Assembly (NCBI RefSeq): GCF_015062935.1
Contig: NZ_SUTM01000009.1
Location: 1-64,000, forward strand
Reading direction: 5' to 3'
DNA: 64,000 bases
From: Methanobrevibacter sp.
Lineage (GTDB): Archaea; Methanobacteriota; Methanobacteria; Methanobacteriales; Methanobacteriaceae
Shown here piece after piece: positions 18,715 through 27,394 of the stretch. The position numbers and the translations under genes are program-made. The stretch's first letter is position 1, and each line of letters begins with the position of its first letter. The notes below the pieces were generated by a model. The model made no database searches and was not told the origin of the DNA. It saw only the letters and a program-made list of their open reading frames with translations.

Positions 18715-20718
18715 TTAATTTTTAATTTTAGTAAATGTTCTTTTTGCTTTGAAAGCCTCGAATTTACCTCTACCTTCCATGAAGAATTGAGAGAAGAATT
18801 CTACATAGTTAAGACGTAAAGCGTTAATAAATGCACCTAATACTTGGAAGAGGAAGTTTGCAATATGACCAAATATGAATATGAATATAGCAAGCACTAT
18901 ACCTACAAATGGAACCATTTGATCAATCATTTGAGCTAAAATGTTAACTGTCATAGCGATACCACCAGTAGCTAAACATAATGCTAAAAGACGAGCGTAG
19001 GATAAAACATCTCCCATGTAACCGAAAATATCCATTACACCGTATGCACCATTAGCCCATACTAACATTCCAATAGTAGCAATTATTAATATTCCACCTA
19101 AAACCATGCCTATCATACCGATTGCAGGCATGATAACTCCTAAAGCAAGTAAGATAATACCCGCTTCAAATACAAACCAACAAATTTGAGAACCTATAGC
19201 ATCTTTTTTATTTCCATATCTAAGGTTGTTAATAGCTCCTAATATGAATCCGATATTGGTGTAAACAAGACCAACTGCGATAGCTATAATCAAAATAGTG
19301 TCTGGATGTACAAATGCTTCAACTGAAGAAACTACAGTTGGAAGACGGAAACCAACAATCCTTTCCGGGAAGTCTCCCAGGAAACCATTGGTAATCAGAC
19401 CCAGTATAATGGCCCACAGACCAGACCAGATTAAAATCCAACCAAAGGAATGCATAGATTTTTTAACTTTACCCATTCCTTTTAATAATACTACACCAAT
19501 AAGAGATACAAATAAACCATAAACTGCATCGGTTAAACAGAAACCGAAGAAGAATGGAAATGTGATTGCAACAAAAATAGTTGGATCCATTGCATTGTAA
19601 CGTACTGGAGAGTACATATCAACAAGGTATTCGAAAGGTTTTGCATACCATCCATTTTGTTGTAGGATAGGAACATTTTCATCATCTGTACCTTCAACCT
19701 CTATTGTTTCAAAGGCACAATGTCCATCAGAACTTTTTTCAACCAATTGTTCTACTTTTTCAGTGTCTTTAACAGGCACCCATGCTTCAAGGATATAAGC
19801 ATCTTTAGTTTGAACAAATGAAGAAAGGATTTCGTTCTTTTCTTTTTCATTTTCTATTTGTTCTTTGAGAGATAATATCTCATCATCCCATTGTTCTGCA
19901 ACGGCCCTTAATTCTGATTTAACAGAAGCACGTTCAGATTCAATGGTTAATAATCTGGAATCAGCATTTGAAATAATATGTTGAGGAGTTCCTTCAACGT
20001 CACCTATTTCAATTCTCTCAAAGTCGAATTTACGAAGTGTTGAATAAACATCATCACTAAATTCTTTTAATGTTACTACAGTGATAATTTCTCCTTCTTT
20101 ATCATCCATAGGAACAGTAAATACTTCTAATTCGTCTGTCAATTTACTTAATTCATTTTTGATTTCTGAAGCAGACCCAGCATTAATCCTACCAACAGTA
20201 GTAGAAGTGTACTTTGAATCTTTTAAAAGAGCTAAATCCATGTCAAAATTAGATAAGCGATTAGCCATGCTTTTATTAGACTTTAGTTCACTTGTTTCAG
20301 CGTCGAGTGCGGACAGTTTCCCTTCAATAACACTGGTTTTTGACTCTACCTGAGCCAATGTTTCTTCCGCTTTTTTAATGAAAGCTTCAGTATCCAATTT
20401 TTCAACTTCTTTTTGAACTGGCATGTCTGGACTAATAAAAGACATTAAAGTGTCTTTTAACCCATGGCCTTCTGATAAAGAATTTCCTAATAGTTCAGAT
20501 ATACCATTTGTTTTCATAAGAAGAGAAGATAATTTACCAGTGTACGGAGTTACTTTTGCAGGAGTAACCAATTCCGCTAATTCAGGATCTTGCTGAATGC
20601 TTTCAGAAATATCACTGACTTGTACTAGCCCTGATTCGTGGAGAGCGTCCACTGTAGGAGCTACATACTTTTCCAGTGTAACAATTCTAATTTTTCGCAT
20701 TCTAGCTGTCTTGAACAT
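18715..20718 (-). CDS. atpI: A-type ATP synthase subunit I (a subunit)
   Basis: The stator membrane subunit has 667 residues: a cytoplasmic N-terminal half with coiled-coil segments (about 1-360) and a C-terminal membrane half with about eight helices. The essential arginine for ion transfer is in GDVLSYARLLALCLA (about 575-590), followed by the conserved helix ending in LNYVEFFSQFF. It forms the ion half-channels against the AtpK ring. It lies 11 bases after atpH. Confidence 0.96.
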   Translation of the reverse strand: MFKTARMRKIRIVTLEKYVAPTVDALHESGLVQVSDISESIQQDPELAELVTPAKVTPYTGKLSSLLMKTNGISELLGNSLSEGHGLKDTLMSFISPDMPVQKEVEKLDTEAFIKKAEETLAQVESKTSVIEGKLSALDAETSELKSNKSMANRLSNFDMDLALLKDSKYTSTTVGRINAGSASEIKNELSKLTDELEVFTVPMDDKEGEIITVVTLKEFSDDVYSTLRKFDFERIEIGDVEGTPQHIISNADSRLLTIESERASVKSELRAVAEQWDDEILSLKEQIENEKEKNEILSSFVQTKDAYILEAWVPVKDTEKVEQLVEKSSDGHCAFETIEVEGTDDENVPILQQNGWYAKPFEYLVDMYSPVRYNAMDPTIFVAITFPFFFGFCLTDAVYGLFVSLIGVVLLKGMGKVKKSMHSFGWILIWSGLWAIILGLITNGFLGDFPERIVGFRLPTVVSSVEAFVHPDTILIIAIAVGLVYTNIGFILGAINNLRYGNKKDAIGSQICWFVFEAGIILLALGVIMPAIGMIGMVLGGILIIATIGMLVWANGAYGVMDIFGYMGDVLSYARLLALCLATGGIAMTVNILAQMIDQMVPFVGIVLAIFIFIFGHIANFLFQVLGAFINALRLNYVEFFSQFFMEGRGKFEAFKAKRTFTKIKN

Positions 20719-20729
20719 ATAATCTCACA

Positions 20730-21044
20730 CTACAAAATATTTTTGACAATAATTGAAGCAGCTTCATCAACATTTGCCATAGCTTTGTCTTTTAAGGCTT
20801 TGACGTCCCCTGCGGACTGCTCAGCAATTGTTTGTGCTTCTTTTTTAGCCTTATCTTCTGCATCAAAAACAGTATTTTTCGCTTCTTCTTCTGCTGCAAT
20901 TTTAGCTTCTGAAATAATTTCTTCAGCTTTTAATCTTGATTCAGCAATCAAATCTTTTGATTGAGACTCTGAATCAACAATAAGTTGTTCAGCATCAGAT
21001 TCAGCTTTTTTTATCATTGCGATTGCGTCTGATATCTCTGCCAT
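20730..21044 (-). CDS. atpH: A-type ATP synthase subunit H
   Basis: The first gene of the operon encodes a 104-residue, almost entirely coiled-coil protein rich in Ala, Glu and Lys (AEEIISEAKIAAEEEAK). It forms the peripheral-stalk heterodimer with subunit E. The ATG follows GGTGATTAATT, and a TATA box lies upstream at about 21077-21093. The order H-I-K-E-C-F-A-B-D is the usual methanogen arrangement. Confidence 0.95.
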   Translation of the reverse strand: MAEISDAIAMIKKAESDAEQLIVDSESQSKDLIAESRLKAEEIISEAKIAAEEEAKNTVFDAEDKAKKEAQTIAEQSAGDVKALKDKAMANVDEAASIIVKNIL

Positions 21045-21076
21045 AATTAATCACCATGGTGTATTTATTTTTATTG

Positions 21077-21093
21077 TGCAATATATATATCTT
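21077..21093 (-). promoter_or_regulatory. TATA box of the A-ATP synthase operon
   Basis: On the minus strand AAAGATATATATATTG forms a purine-rich BRE followed by a long TATA element, about 35-45 bases upstream of the atpH ATG. The expected transcription start is near 21061, giving a short leader that contains the GGTGAT ribosome binding site. Confidence 0.6.
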
Positions 21094-21209
21094 TTACTAT
21101 TTAATATTGATAAGAATTCGTAAAATTTAAAATAAATTAAAAAAAAGTATTTAAAAAATAATTATTGCATGAAAAAAATCAGTAAAAAAAGAAATAAAAA
21201 ATAAATAAG

Positions 21210-21560
21210 TTATCTATAAAACCATTTCAATATACCCGGAGGTAATTTCCGTAAATAAGCTAAAATTGCTATAATTATAATAATTAAACCCACTACAGCG
21301 AATTCAATATTATACGGATAACCCAGTAACATGTAACCGCTTACACCAATGACAATACCTTCAAAAAAGAAAACTGCCTTTGTCCAACCAGGGTTAAACA
21401 GTATAATGAAATATGCAATAGCAATTAAAATCAGTATTATTGCAGTGGCCATGACATCATTTGTTATAGGCTGGTGTCTTATAAATGGAGCTACGGCCCA
21501 AACAATTAACATTACCGCCAACATTACCCCTAATAATTTAAACATTTTTACATTTGCCAT
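21210..21560 (-). CDS. Small membrane protein of unknown function, 116 residues
   Basis: There are four hydrophobic helices (about 7-25, 37-54, 62-80 and 84-104) and a basic C-terminus (LRKLPPGILKWFYR). I do not recognise a family. The ATG follows AAGTGTTATT. It is divergent from the 109-codon gene at 21624. Confidence 0.65.
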   Translation of the reverse strand: MANVKMFKLLGVMLAVMLIVWAVAPFIRHQPITNDVMATAIILILIAIAYFIILFNPGWTKAVFFFEGIVIGVSGYMLLGYPYNIEFAVVGLIIIIIAILAYLRKLPPGILKWFYR

Positions 21561-21623
21561 AATAACACTTACTTTTCTATTATAACTTTATAATATTTAT
21601 ATCATTATAGTTAATGAATATAT

Positions 21624-21953
21624 ATGGAAAGGGCAGTATGGATAATACTTAACAAGAATTTTTCAATAACATTGGACAGTGAAATAAAAGACAATAAAAT
21701 TACCGATAAAAAATTTTCACCGGGTCAAGACATCTGGACAAATGAACTTCCCCGTTTAGGATTTAGTGATGAAACAGTTCAGAGAGATTATGATGATTTT
21801 TTAACAGACATCATGACCTTATTTACAGAACCTAGTGTCGATGAAGTATTCATTGAAGCAAAATTAGGTGAAGAATCAGAATATCTGAATTGCAAAAACC
21901 CTTTGATAATTAGAAAAATAGAAGAATATAGTGTAGATGAAATTATAGAATAG
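21624..21953 (+). CDS. Acidic soluble hypothetical protein, 109 residues
   Basis: I do not recognise this protein. It is acidic, starts with MERAVWIILNKNFSITLD and has no membrane segments or cysteine clusters (one Cys near 93). Its last 11 bases overlap the 3' end of the convergent 112-codon gene. No clear ribosome binding site is visible. The compact composition and the neatly bounded frame favour a real gene. Confidence 0.6.
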   Translation: MERAVWIILNKNFSITLDSEIKDNKITDKKFSPGQDIWTNELPRLGFSDETVQRDYDDFLTDIMTLFTEPSVDEVFIEAKLGEESEYLNCKNPLIIRKIEEYSVDEIIE

Positions 21954-22281
21954 CATTAGCCTTGTTTAACACGTCATCCATACTATTAAATTCCAATGGC
22001 TCACCTTCATCCGAAACATTTTCCGTTGTTATCAAAACAGTGGGTGACGCCCATATATATGAATACATGAAATAAACCACATTAACAAAAATAAGTATTG
22101 AAAAAACAGACAATGCCAAAATTAAACATATTACATGTATCAATGGGTTACCGAATCTCTTTCGCCTCATCAAGATAAAGTTAGACTCTTTCTCAACAAG
22201 CTTGAATTTTTTTTGAGACAACTCTTCGGAAATTTTTTCCATTTCTTTTGAATCATCTGCCTTAAGTATTAATAACTTCAT
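21943..22281 (-). CDS. Membrane protein of unknown function, 112 residues
   Basis: A cytoplasmic N-terminal domain (about 1-45) starts MKLLILKADDSKEMEKI and contains a basic stretch LMRRKRFG. A hydrophobic region (about 48-80) could span the membrane once or twice and is followed by an acidic tail. No family is recognised. It begins 1 base after the nitroreductase stop, so it is probably the last gene of that operon. Confidence 0.6.
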   Translation of the reverse strand: MKLLILKADDSKEMEKISEELSQKKFKLVEKESNFILMRRKRFGNPLIHVICLILALSVFSILIFVNVVYFMYSYIWASPTVLITTENVSDEGEPLEFNSMDDVLNKANAIL

Positions 22282-22282
22282 T

Positions 22283-22792
22283 TTAATCTATATAAACTAC
22301 AAATTCATCTAATTCTTTTCTAGGAGTTTCACGAGGTTCTGCATTGCCGTATCCTAATGGAGTGAACAATACAGGTTCTTCATTTTCATCCAAGTTTAAG
22401 AATTTATGAGCTTCATATTTTTTAAATGCGCCAATGTAACATGTTCCGAGACCTACATCCTGTGCTGCCAGAATCATATGATCCATCACAATTGTCGCAT
22501 CAATATCTGCAATGTTTTTTTGATCCCATGGTCTGGTCCAAGCTTTATTCCTTATTGCCACAACGCACAGTACATAAGGTGCTTCAACGAACCATTTTGC
22601 GCCGTAAATCTTGGATAATGCTTCCTTATGTTTTTTGGTATCAATAACATAAACTTTAAAAGGCTGAGCATTAACACCTGTCGGAGCTATGGTGGCTGCC
22701 TTAAGAACATATTCAAGTTTTTCGTCTTCAACTTCTTTATCCAAGTATCCTCTTACACTATATCTTTGATTTATTACATCTATGAATTCCAT
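22283..22792 (-). CDS. Nitroreductase-family FMN oxidoreductase
   Basis: This 169-residue protein has the family start FIDVINQRYSVRGYL with the FMN phosphate-binding Arg-Tyr-Ser-Val-Arg, APTGVNAQPFKVYVI near 35-50, and the C-terminal GYGNAEPRETPRKELDEFV. Family members are homodimeric FMN enzymes that reduce quinones, nitro groups or enones with NAD(P)H. I chose ATG 22792, which follows GCAGGTAGATAAA, over ATG 22810 inside the upstream gene's end. It overlaps or abuts the citryl-CoA-lyase-like gene. Confidence 0.88.
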   Translation of the reverse strand: MEFIDVINQRYSVRGYLDKEVEDEKLEYVLKAATIAPTGVNAQPFKVYVIDTKKHKEALSKIYGAKWFVEAPYVLCVVAIRNKAWTRPWDQKNIADIDATIVMDHMILAAQDVGLGTCYIGAFKKYEAHKFLNLDENEEPVLFTPLGYGNAEPRETPRKELDEFVVYID

Positions 22793-22793
22793 T

Positions 22794-23600
22794 TTATCTA
22801 CCTGCCTCATATATTATATCATCAAGGTCACAAAAACGTCTAAATTCTTCCTCATCCATATTTTCCTCATGAATATGTGCTATAATGCCCGGAATTCTTC
22901 CAATAATGAAAACTCCAAGACCCAAGTCCGGAGTAAAACCCAAATCAGATAGAATTGCGGCATTTGCGCCGTCAACATTAAGTCTAATTTTCTTTTTTTC
23001 ATACACCAAATCTTCAAGTGCCAAAGCCAGTTTAATATGAGGTCCCACAAAACCCTGCTTAATGACAATATTCATCAGTTCATCGGCTCTTGGATCAATA
23101 TTATGATATCTGTGGCCAAAGCCAGGTATTTTTTTCCCTTTCAGGATATAGTCACTATATATTTCAATGGCAGAACTTGCAATTTGCTTATTGTCAATGC
23201 CTGAATCCCCGGTGGCATAGGTTGAACCTATTTTTGATTGATATAACTCCATTGTTTTTTCAATAGCTCCTGCGTGCTTATGTCCGAAAGACAATAATGC
23301 ACCTGCAACAGCTGAGTTTAACGGTGAACCTGATGAAGCTACAAGCCTGGCAGTTTGGGTACTTGGCGGAGTAGCTCCGTGGTCACAAAATGAAACCAGA
23401 ACATGATTGAAAATCTTTCCTTCCTGAAGGGAAGGCAATCTCCCCCTTAAAAGCAGGAAAACCATGTCACTATATCTAATTTTATCAATTAAATCTCTTT
23501 GATTATATCCCCGAGTTACAATCTTATCAGTTTCTACACGGGATATGGCGGTTTTTAATGAATGAGGATTAACCCTAAAATTATTTTCTTGCATTTTCAT
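22794..23600 (-). CDS. Short citrate synthase-superfamily protein (citryl-CoA lyase-like)
   Basis: The protein has 268 residues, shorter than citrate synthase (about 370-430) and close to stand-alone citryl-CoA lyases. The superfamily's active-site regions are visible: FCDHGATPPST, FGHKHAGA, and PGFGHRYHNIDPRADEL with its catalytic His, plus NVDGANAAIL with the Asp. It should cleave or form a citryl-CoA-like thioester. It sits in a cluster with MmgE/PrpD and a fumarase-like dehydratase, so the substrate may be a branched tricarboxylate. An alternative start is ATG 23594. Confidence 0.82.
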   Translation of the reverse strand: MKMQENNFRVNPHSLKTAISRVETDKIVTRGYNQRDLIDKIRYSDMVFLLLRGRLPSLQEGKIFNHVLVSFCDHGATPPSTQTARLVASSGSPLNSAVAGALLSFGHKHAGAIEKTMELYQSKIGSTYATGDSGIDNKQIASSAIEIYSDYILKGKKIPGFGHRYHNIDPRADELMNIVIKQGFVGPHIKLALALEDLVYEKKKIRLNVDGANAAILSDLGFTPDLGLGVFIIGRIPGIIAHIHEENMDEEEFRRFCDLDDIIYEAGR

Positions 23601-23636
23601 GTACCTTTAAATTTGTTAATATTAAGTTTATTTTAA

Positions 23637-24509
23637 TTATAATTTTAATGTTGCTACTCTCGGCTCAACAAAACAAGATGGTCGGACTGCAACAATTCTC
23701 ACACCACTCGCCCTTTGATTACCTATATTAACATATGAACCTAAAACAGTAGCATTTCCTCCAAAACCCATTGGACCAATGCCAGTTTTATTCAACTCGC
23801 AAGCAACATACTTTTCAACATCACTCTGGTTGTCCAAATTTCCATATGCAATTGACTTTAAAAGCAGTGCATTTGCTTCATAATGTGTTCTTCCAATACC
23901 AATTGAAGGAATGGAAGGTGTGCAACCAAGCATTTTCAACGATTCTTTTAACCATTCCACAGCAGTATCTATAACATTGGAAAATGATCTCTTGTGATAT
24001 ACCCTGTATGTCTTTGCCCGGATTTCAGGACCTCCCCCTTCAAGAATAAAATGAATATTTAATGTATCCGGGGAAACATCCCTTTTGTAAGTGGATTCAT
24101 CATTAACTGTATCAATTAAAATGGAAGATGGCTTTAACATTCCCGGTTGTTCATATAATCCTTTACTTTGTTCAATTCTTTCAATCTCACTGCCTTTAAC
24201 CGCCATAGGTCTGGCAGGAAGATTATTCAATCCCAAAGCAATTCCCTCATGTATCTGGTTCAGCAATTCACCGGAAATCTCTCTTTGAGATCCCACTTCG
24301 ATAATGACATGAGGAATTCCAGTATCGTCACACAAGGGAAACCTGGTTTTTTGTGCAACTTTATAGTTTTCTAAAATCTGTGATAACGCCCATTTGGCAT
24401 TTTTATTTTCTTCATTTTCAATTGCATTATTCAATGCTTTTAATTTATCATCGCTAAGTGTGGTTGATGCATCGATGATTGAATTTGAAATAGCTTCAAC
24501 TATATCCAT
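23637..24509 (-). CDS. Class I fumarase / tartrate dehydratase alpha-subunit-like protein
   Basis: This is an Fe-S hydro-lyase alpha domain of 290 residues. Three cysteines in the expected places could hold a [4Fe-4S] cluster: FPLCDDTGIPH, LGCTPSIPSIGIGRTHYEA and ACELNKTGIGPMGFGG. Class I enzymes remove water from malate, tartrate or similar hydroxyacids. The partner beta subunit is not in this neighbourhood, so it may pair with a beta encoded elsewhere or use another partner. I prefer ATG 24509 (after GTGATTTTC) to ATG 24518, which is inside the upstream stop. Confidence 0.83.
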   Translation of the reverse strand: MDIVEAISNSIIDASTTLSDDKLKALNNAIENEENKNAKWALSQILENYKVAQKTRFPLCDDTGIPHVIIEVGSQREISGELLNQIHEGIALGLNNLPARPMAVKGSEIERIEQSKGLYEQPGMLKPSSILIDTVNDESTYKRDVSPDTLNIHFILEGGGPEIRAKTYRVYHKRSFSNVIDTAVEWLKESLKMLGCTPSIPSIGIGRTHYEANALLLKSIAYGNLDNQSDVEKYVACELNKTGIGPMGFGGNATVLGSYVNIGNQRASGVRIVAVRPSCFVEPRVATLKL

Positions 24510-24514
24510 GAAAA

Positions 24515-25417
24515 TCACTCTGGAACTGACAGGTCATCTGATTTAGACGGAGAAACTATTGCTTGAGGACAATAATTATCAATAACTCTTTTAACCAGCA
24601 TTACCTGTTTTATGCGCGCAACAGCTTCTTTTTCAGTGGTATCCCAGTTATGGTTGGCTGCAACTGAACCTCCTGTTTTTAAATAGACTGGAGATGCAAC
24701 ATCAATGAATTTAGGAACTTCATAATGCCTAATAAAGCCTCCGGTGGATTTGGGATTTTCAGTGTGCAAATCAATCGCAATATCGCATGCGTTTCTAATT
24801 GCTGCAATCATTGGAATCTGTAAGTCACGAACCGGATTCAATGAATCAAGTCCATTTTCCTGAAGCAATTTTGCAGATGCGGGATTGGAGTGGCCTGCAT
24901 GTGCGGACAATTTAAAATGAACATTTTCAGGTATTTCACCTTCTTTTCTCATTTTGTTTAAAACCCAAAGAAGTCCTTCATCATATAACAATATACCTCT
25001 TACACCTAATTTGCAGGCTCTTTTTACATCTTCAATTGCATAAACCAGATTATCATAACCTCTGAGCCTGTAACCAATTCGGCTACCCTCTTTGGTGTGG
25101 ACAGTGGCTGAAGTATCATATGTTGCTCTAGGACCCACTGATAAAAACAGTTCACATCCATAATCTTTAGCCAAATCAACCATTTTTAAGATTTCATCAT
25201 CACTTAAAAGCATTATTCCTTTTGTTTGAGTAACCCTATGGATAAAAATATCCTTATTAAGGGATTCTTGTAGTAATGCCTCCATAGTATTTGGGGATTG
25301 AATGCCCGGAACTTCAAAACGATATTGTCCTCCATCATTAAACCTTTTGTATGATTTAAATTCATCAAAAGTTTCTTTAATACCTATTTTTTTTAAGAAT
25401 TCCTTTGTTTCATCCAT
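24515..25417 (-). CDS. Peptidase U32-like TIM-barrel protein
   Basis: The 300-residue protein resembles the U32 'peptidase' superfamily barrel: repeated beta-alpha units, DYGCELFLSVGPRA, GYDNLVYAIEDVKRACKLGVRGILLYDEGLL, and KLSAHAGHSNPASAKLLQENG. It lacks the C-terminal collagenase-type extension. Several U32 proteins turned out to be hydroxylases or tRNA/cofactor enzymes, so peptidase activity should not be assumed. Its position between PrpD and the fumarase-like gene, with 5-base spacing, suggests a metabolic role in that pathway. Confidence 0.65.
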   Translation of the reverse strand: MDETKEFLKKIGIKETFDEFKSYKRFNDGGQYRFEVPGIQSPNTMEALLQESLNKDIFIHRVTQTKGIMLLSDDEILKMVDLAKDYGCELFLSVGPRATYDTSATVHTKEGSRIGYRLRGYDNLVYAIEDVKRACKLGVRGILLYDEGLLWVLNKMRKEGEIPENVHFKLSAHAGHSNPASAKLLQENGLDSLNPVRDLQIPMIAAIRNACDIAIDLHTENPKSTGGFIRHYEVPKFIDVASPVYLKTGGSVAANHNWDTTEKEAVARIKQVMLVKRVIDNYCPQAIVSPSKSDDLSVPE

Positions 25418-25422
25418 ATTAT

Positions 25423-26829
25423 CTACTCATTTAATTTTTGAACAACATATTTCATAGAATATTCTTCGAGTGAGTCAATAACCGTGAGATTGCGTACATC
25501 ATAAAGTGGATTGTTAGCTTTGAATTTGTCAATCAGCTCAGTTAATTGATATGGATTTTCAAAATCCCCTTTTGGAAGTAAAGTAATATTTTGGAATACA
25601 CCATTCCTAAATGCCTTATCCAATTTGATAATTACATTTGACGGCCTCTTATCAGGGTATAGTTCATTAAGTTGGTCATCTGAAAGGATAATCATTCTGC
25701 TTACAAGATTTTTAATACTGTTTACAGTATCAACAGTAGAATAATTATCTAAAAGTCCATATTCAATTAATTGATCTATGTCGTCAACAGTTACCTCACC
25801 AACTACCAGAGATATTGCAACAGCATACGGAAGTGATTGTTTTAGCTCTTCCGCATTTTTAGGATTGAAATTATCATGTTCTGCAGCTACAGAATATGTT
25901 TTAACTGCAACATTTTGAATATGGTCATATTCATCACCAATACTTGCCTTTAACTTTAATGCAGTGTCAATTGATGAGTGGATATGTCTACAGAAAGGAT
26001 ATTTTTTAAAGTAGATATCCCTGATTCTCACCTTGCCTATATCTTTTAGAACACTTTCCAGTGAGAAATTTTCAGCGGAGTAATCATCACCATAAACCAT
26101 TGTTTTTAAAAATCCTTCATTACCTTCAAAAATAGTTCCACTACCTGTAAAACCATTCCTTGCAAGAATAGCAGATAAAATTCCGTTATAAACTGCCTTA
26201 CCTGCATGTAACGATTTACCCATTGACCCACCATGATCTGATTCCAAAAGTCCGGCAGCCTGAGTTCCACATAATCCAAGCGCATTCAAAATTTGTTCAT
26301 CATCAAGTTTAAGTAATTTTGAAGCAACAGCACCGGCAACAAAGGCACCTATTGTACCCGTAGTGTGAAATCCCTTATTCCGGTGGTCTGGATTGACCAT
26401 CTTTCCAAGCAATATTCCCACTTCATATCCGACCAGCACGCCCTCAATAAACTCTTTTCCACTTAAATCATAAGCTTCTGAAATTGCCAGGGCAGTTGGA
26501 AATATTACTGCACCTAAATGAATCTGAGCCCCTCTATGACCATCATCCAACTCCAATACATGAGCAGAAACACCATTTAAAAAAGCGGCACTTAAAACAT
26601 TGGTTTTTAGATTTCTTCCTATGACTGAAGCCTTTAAGTTAATATTAACATTTCCAGAAAATATTTCATCAACTGTATTAAAAGCTATTTTTGAAGCGTT
26701 TTCCATTGATCCCCTATAGGTTACTCCAAAAAAATCTAAAAAAGCAGCTTTTACAGTGGTGATGGATTCCACAGTTGCCTGTTCATAACGATAGTTTGAA
26801 ATAAATTTAGAAATATTTTTTAAAAACAT
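25423..26829 (-). CDS. MmgE/PrpD-family dehydratase or decarboxylase
   Basis: This 468-residue protein is of the 2-methylcitrate dehydratase / cis-aconitate decarboxylase superfamily. Visible features are the N-terminal helical domain, LNGVSAHVLELDDGHRGAQIH near 90, HTTGTIGAFVAGAVASKLL near 155, LLESDHGGSMGKSLHAG near 195 and YPFCRHIHSSID near 270. Family members dehydrate or decarboxylate tricarboxylates without a metal cluster. It follows two DUF3100 transporter pairs and precedes the U32-like gene by 5 bases. The start follows AGGTGTTTT. Confidence 0.9.
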   Translation of the reverse strand: MFLKNISKFISNYRYEQATVESITTVKAAFLDFFGVTYRGSMENASKIAFNTVDEIFSGNVNINLKASVIGRNLKTNVLSAAFLNGVSAHVLELDDGHRGAQIHLGAVIFPTALAISEAYDLSGKEFIEGVLVGYEVGILLGKMVNPDHRNKGFHTTGTIGAFVAGAVASKLLKLDDEQILNALGLCGTQAAGLLESDHGGSMGKSLHAGKAVYNGILSAILARNGFTGSGTIFEGNEGFLKTMVYGDDYSAENFSLESVLKDIGKVRIRDIYFKKYPFCRHIHSSIDTALKLKASIGDEYDHIQNVAVKTYSVAAEHDNFNPKNAEELKQSLPYAVAISLVVGEVTVDDIDQLIEYGLLDNYSTVDTVNSIKNLVSRMIILSDDQLNELYPDKRPSNVIIKLDKAFRNGVFQNITLLPKGDFENPYQLTELIDKFKANNPLYDVRNLTVIDSLEEYSMKYVVQKLNE

Positions 26830-26902
26830 AAAACACCTAAGACAATATATGTTTAAACTAGATTAAAAATTTAACTTTATATAAAAATAAATAAAAAAGA
26901 AT

Positions 26903-27394
26903 TTAAACTGCAGGAACGCCAGTTAAAACCAGTACAATATGTGCCACAATAGCTGCACCATAATAAGTTGCTGCAATGACTAAAACTGTAATAACAATAG
27001 CTCTCCAACCTAAAGCTTTAAATTCATCCCAACTTTTACCCATTCCGATACCTACATAAGCTAAAAATACAGTAACAATGGATAAAAGTTCCACTTTAGA
27101 TACATAATACAGGACAAAATCTGAAGTAGGCATGCCAGGAAATGCCAAAACAATACCGAATATACTGATGTACAAGATTGAAGAAATATTTAACGGCAAA
27201 TACCTTTCCAGCCAAACACCTGCAAGAGTGATTAAAGACAAAATGCCCATACCTATTAGAGAATCAGTCATAGGATGTTTATATCCAAGATAATTACCAA
27301 TAACTGTGATAATTGAAAATATTACCAGCAATAAAATCCAATTAAAAATTCCGTGGACAGTTACATTCTCAGATCCGTCAATTATATCAGGCAT
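26903..27394 (-). CDS. DUF3100 partner membrane protein, second copy
   Basis: This 163-residue protein has five or so helices and a conserved motif GYKHPMTDSLIGMGILSL and IGMGKSWDEFKALGWRA. It is about 85 percent identical by eye to the protein encoded at 28449-28940. It always follows a DUF3100 gene here (stop and start overlap as TAATG), so the two probably form one transporter. It is the downstream member of the tandem duplication. Confidence 0.8.
   Translation of the reverse strand: MPDIIDGSENVTVHGIFNWILLLVIFSIITVIGNYLGYKHPMTDSLIGMGILSLITLAGVWLERYLPLNISSILYISIFGIVLAFPGMPTSDFVLYYVSKVELLSIVTVFLAYVGIGMGKSWDEFKALGWRAIVITVLVIAATYYGAAIVAHIVLVLTGVPAV

Noticed and set aside
24515-25417. Calling the U32-like protein a peptidase
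   Set aside because: Only the barrel domain is recognisable and family members have non-peptidase roles, so I kept a structural description.
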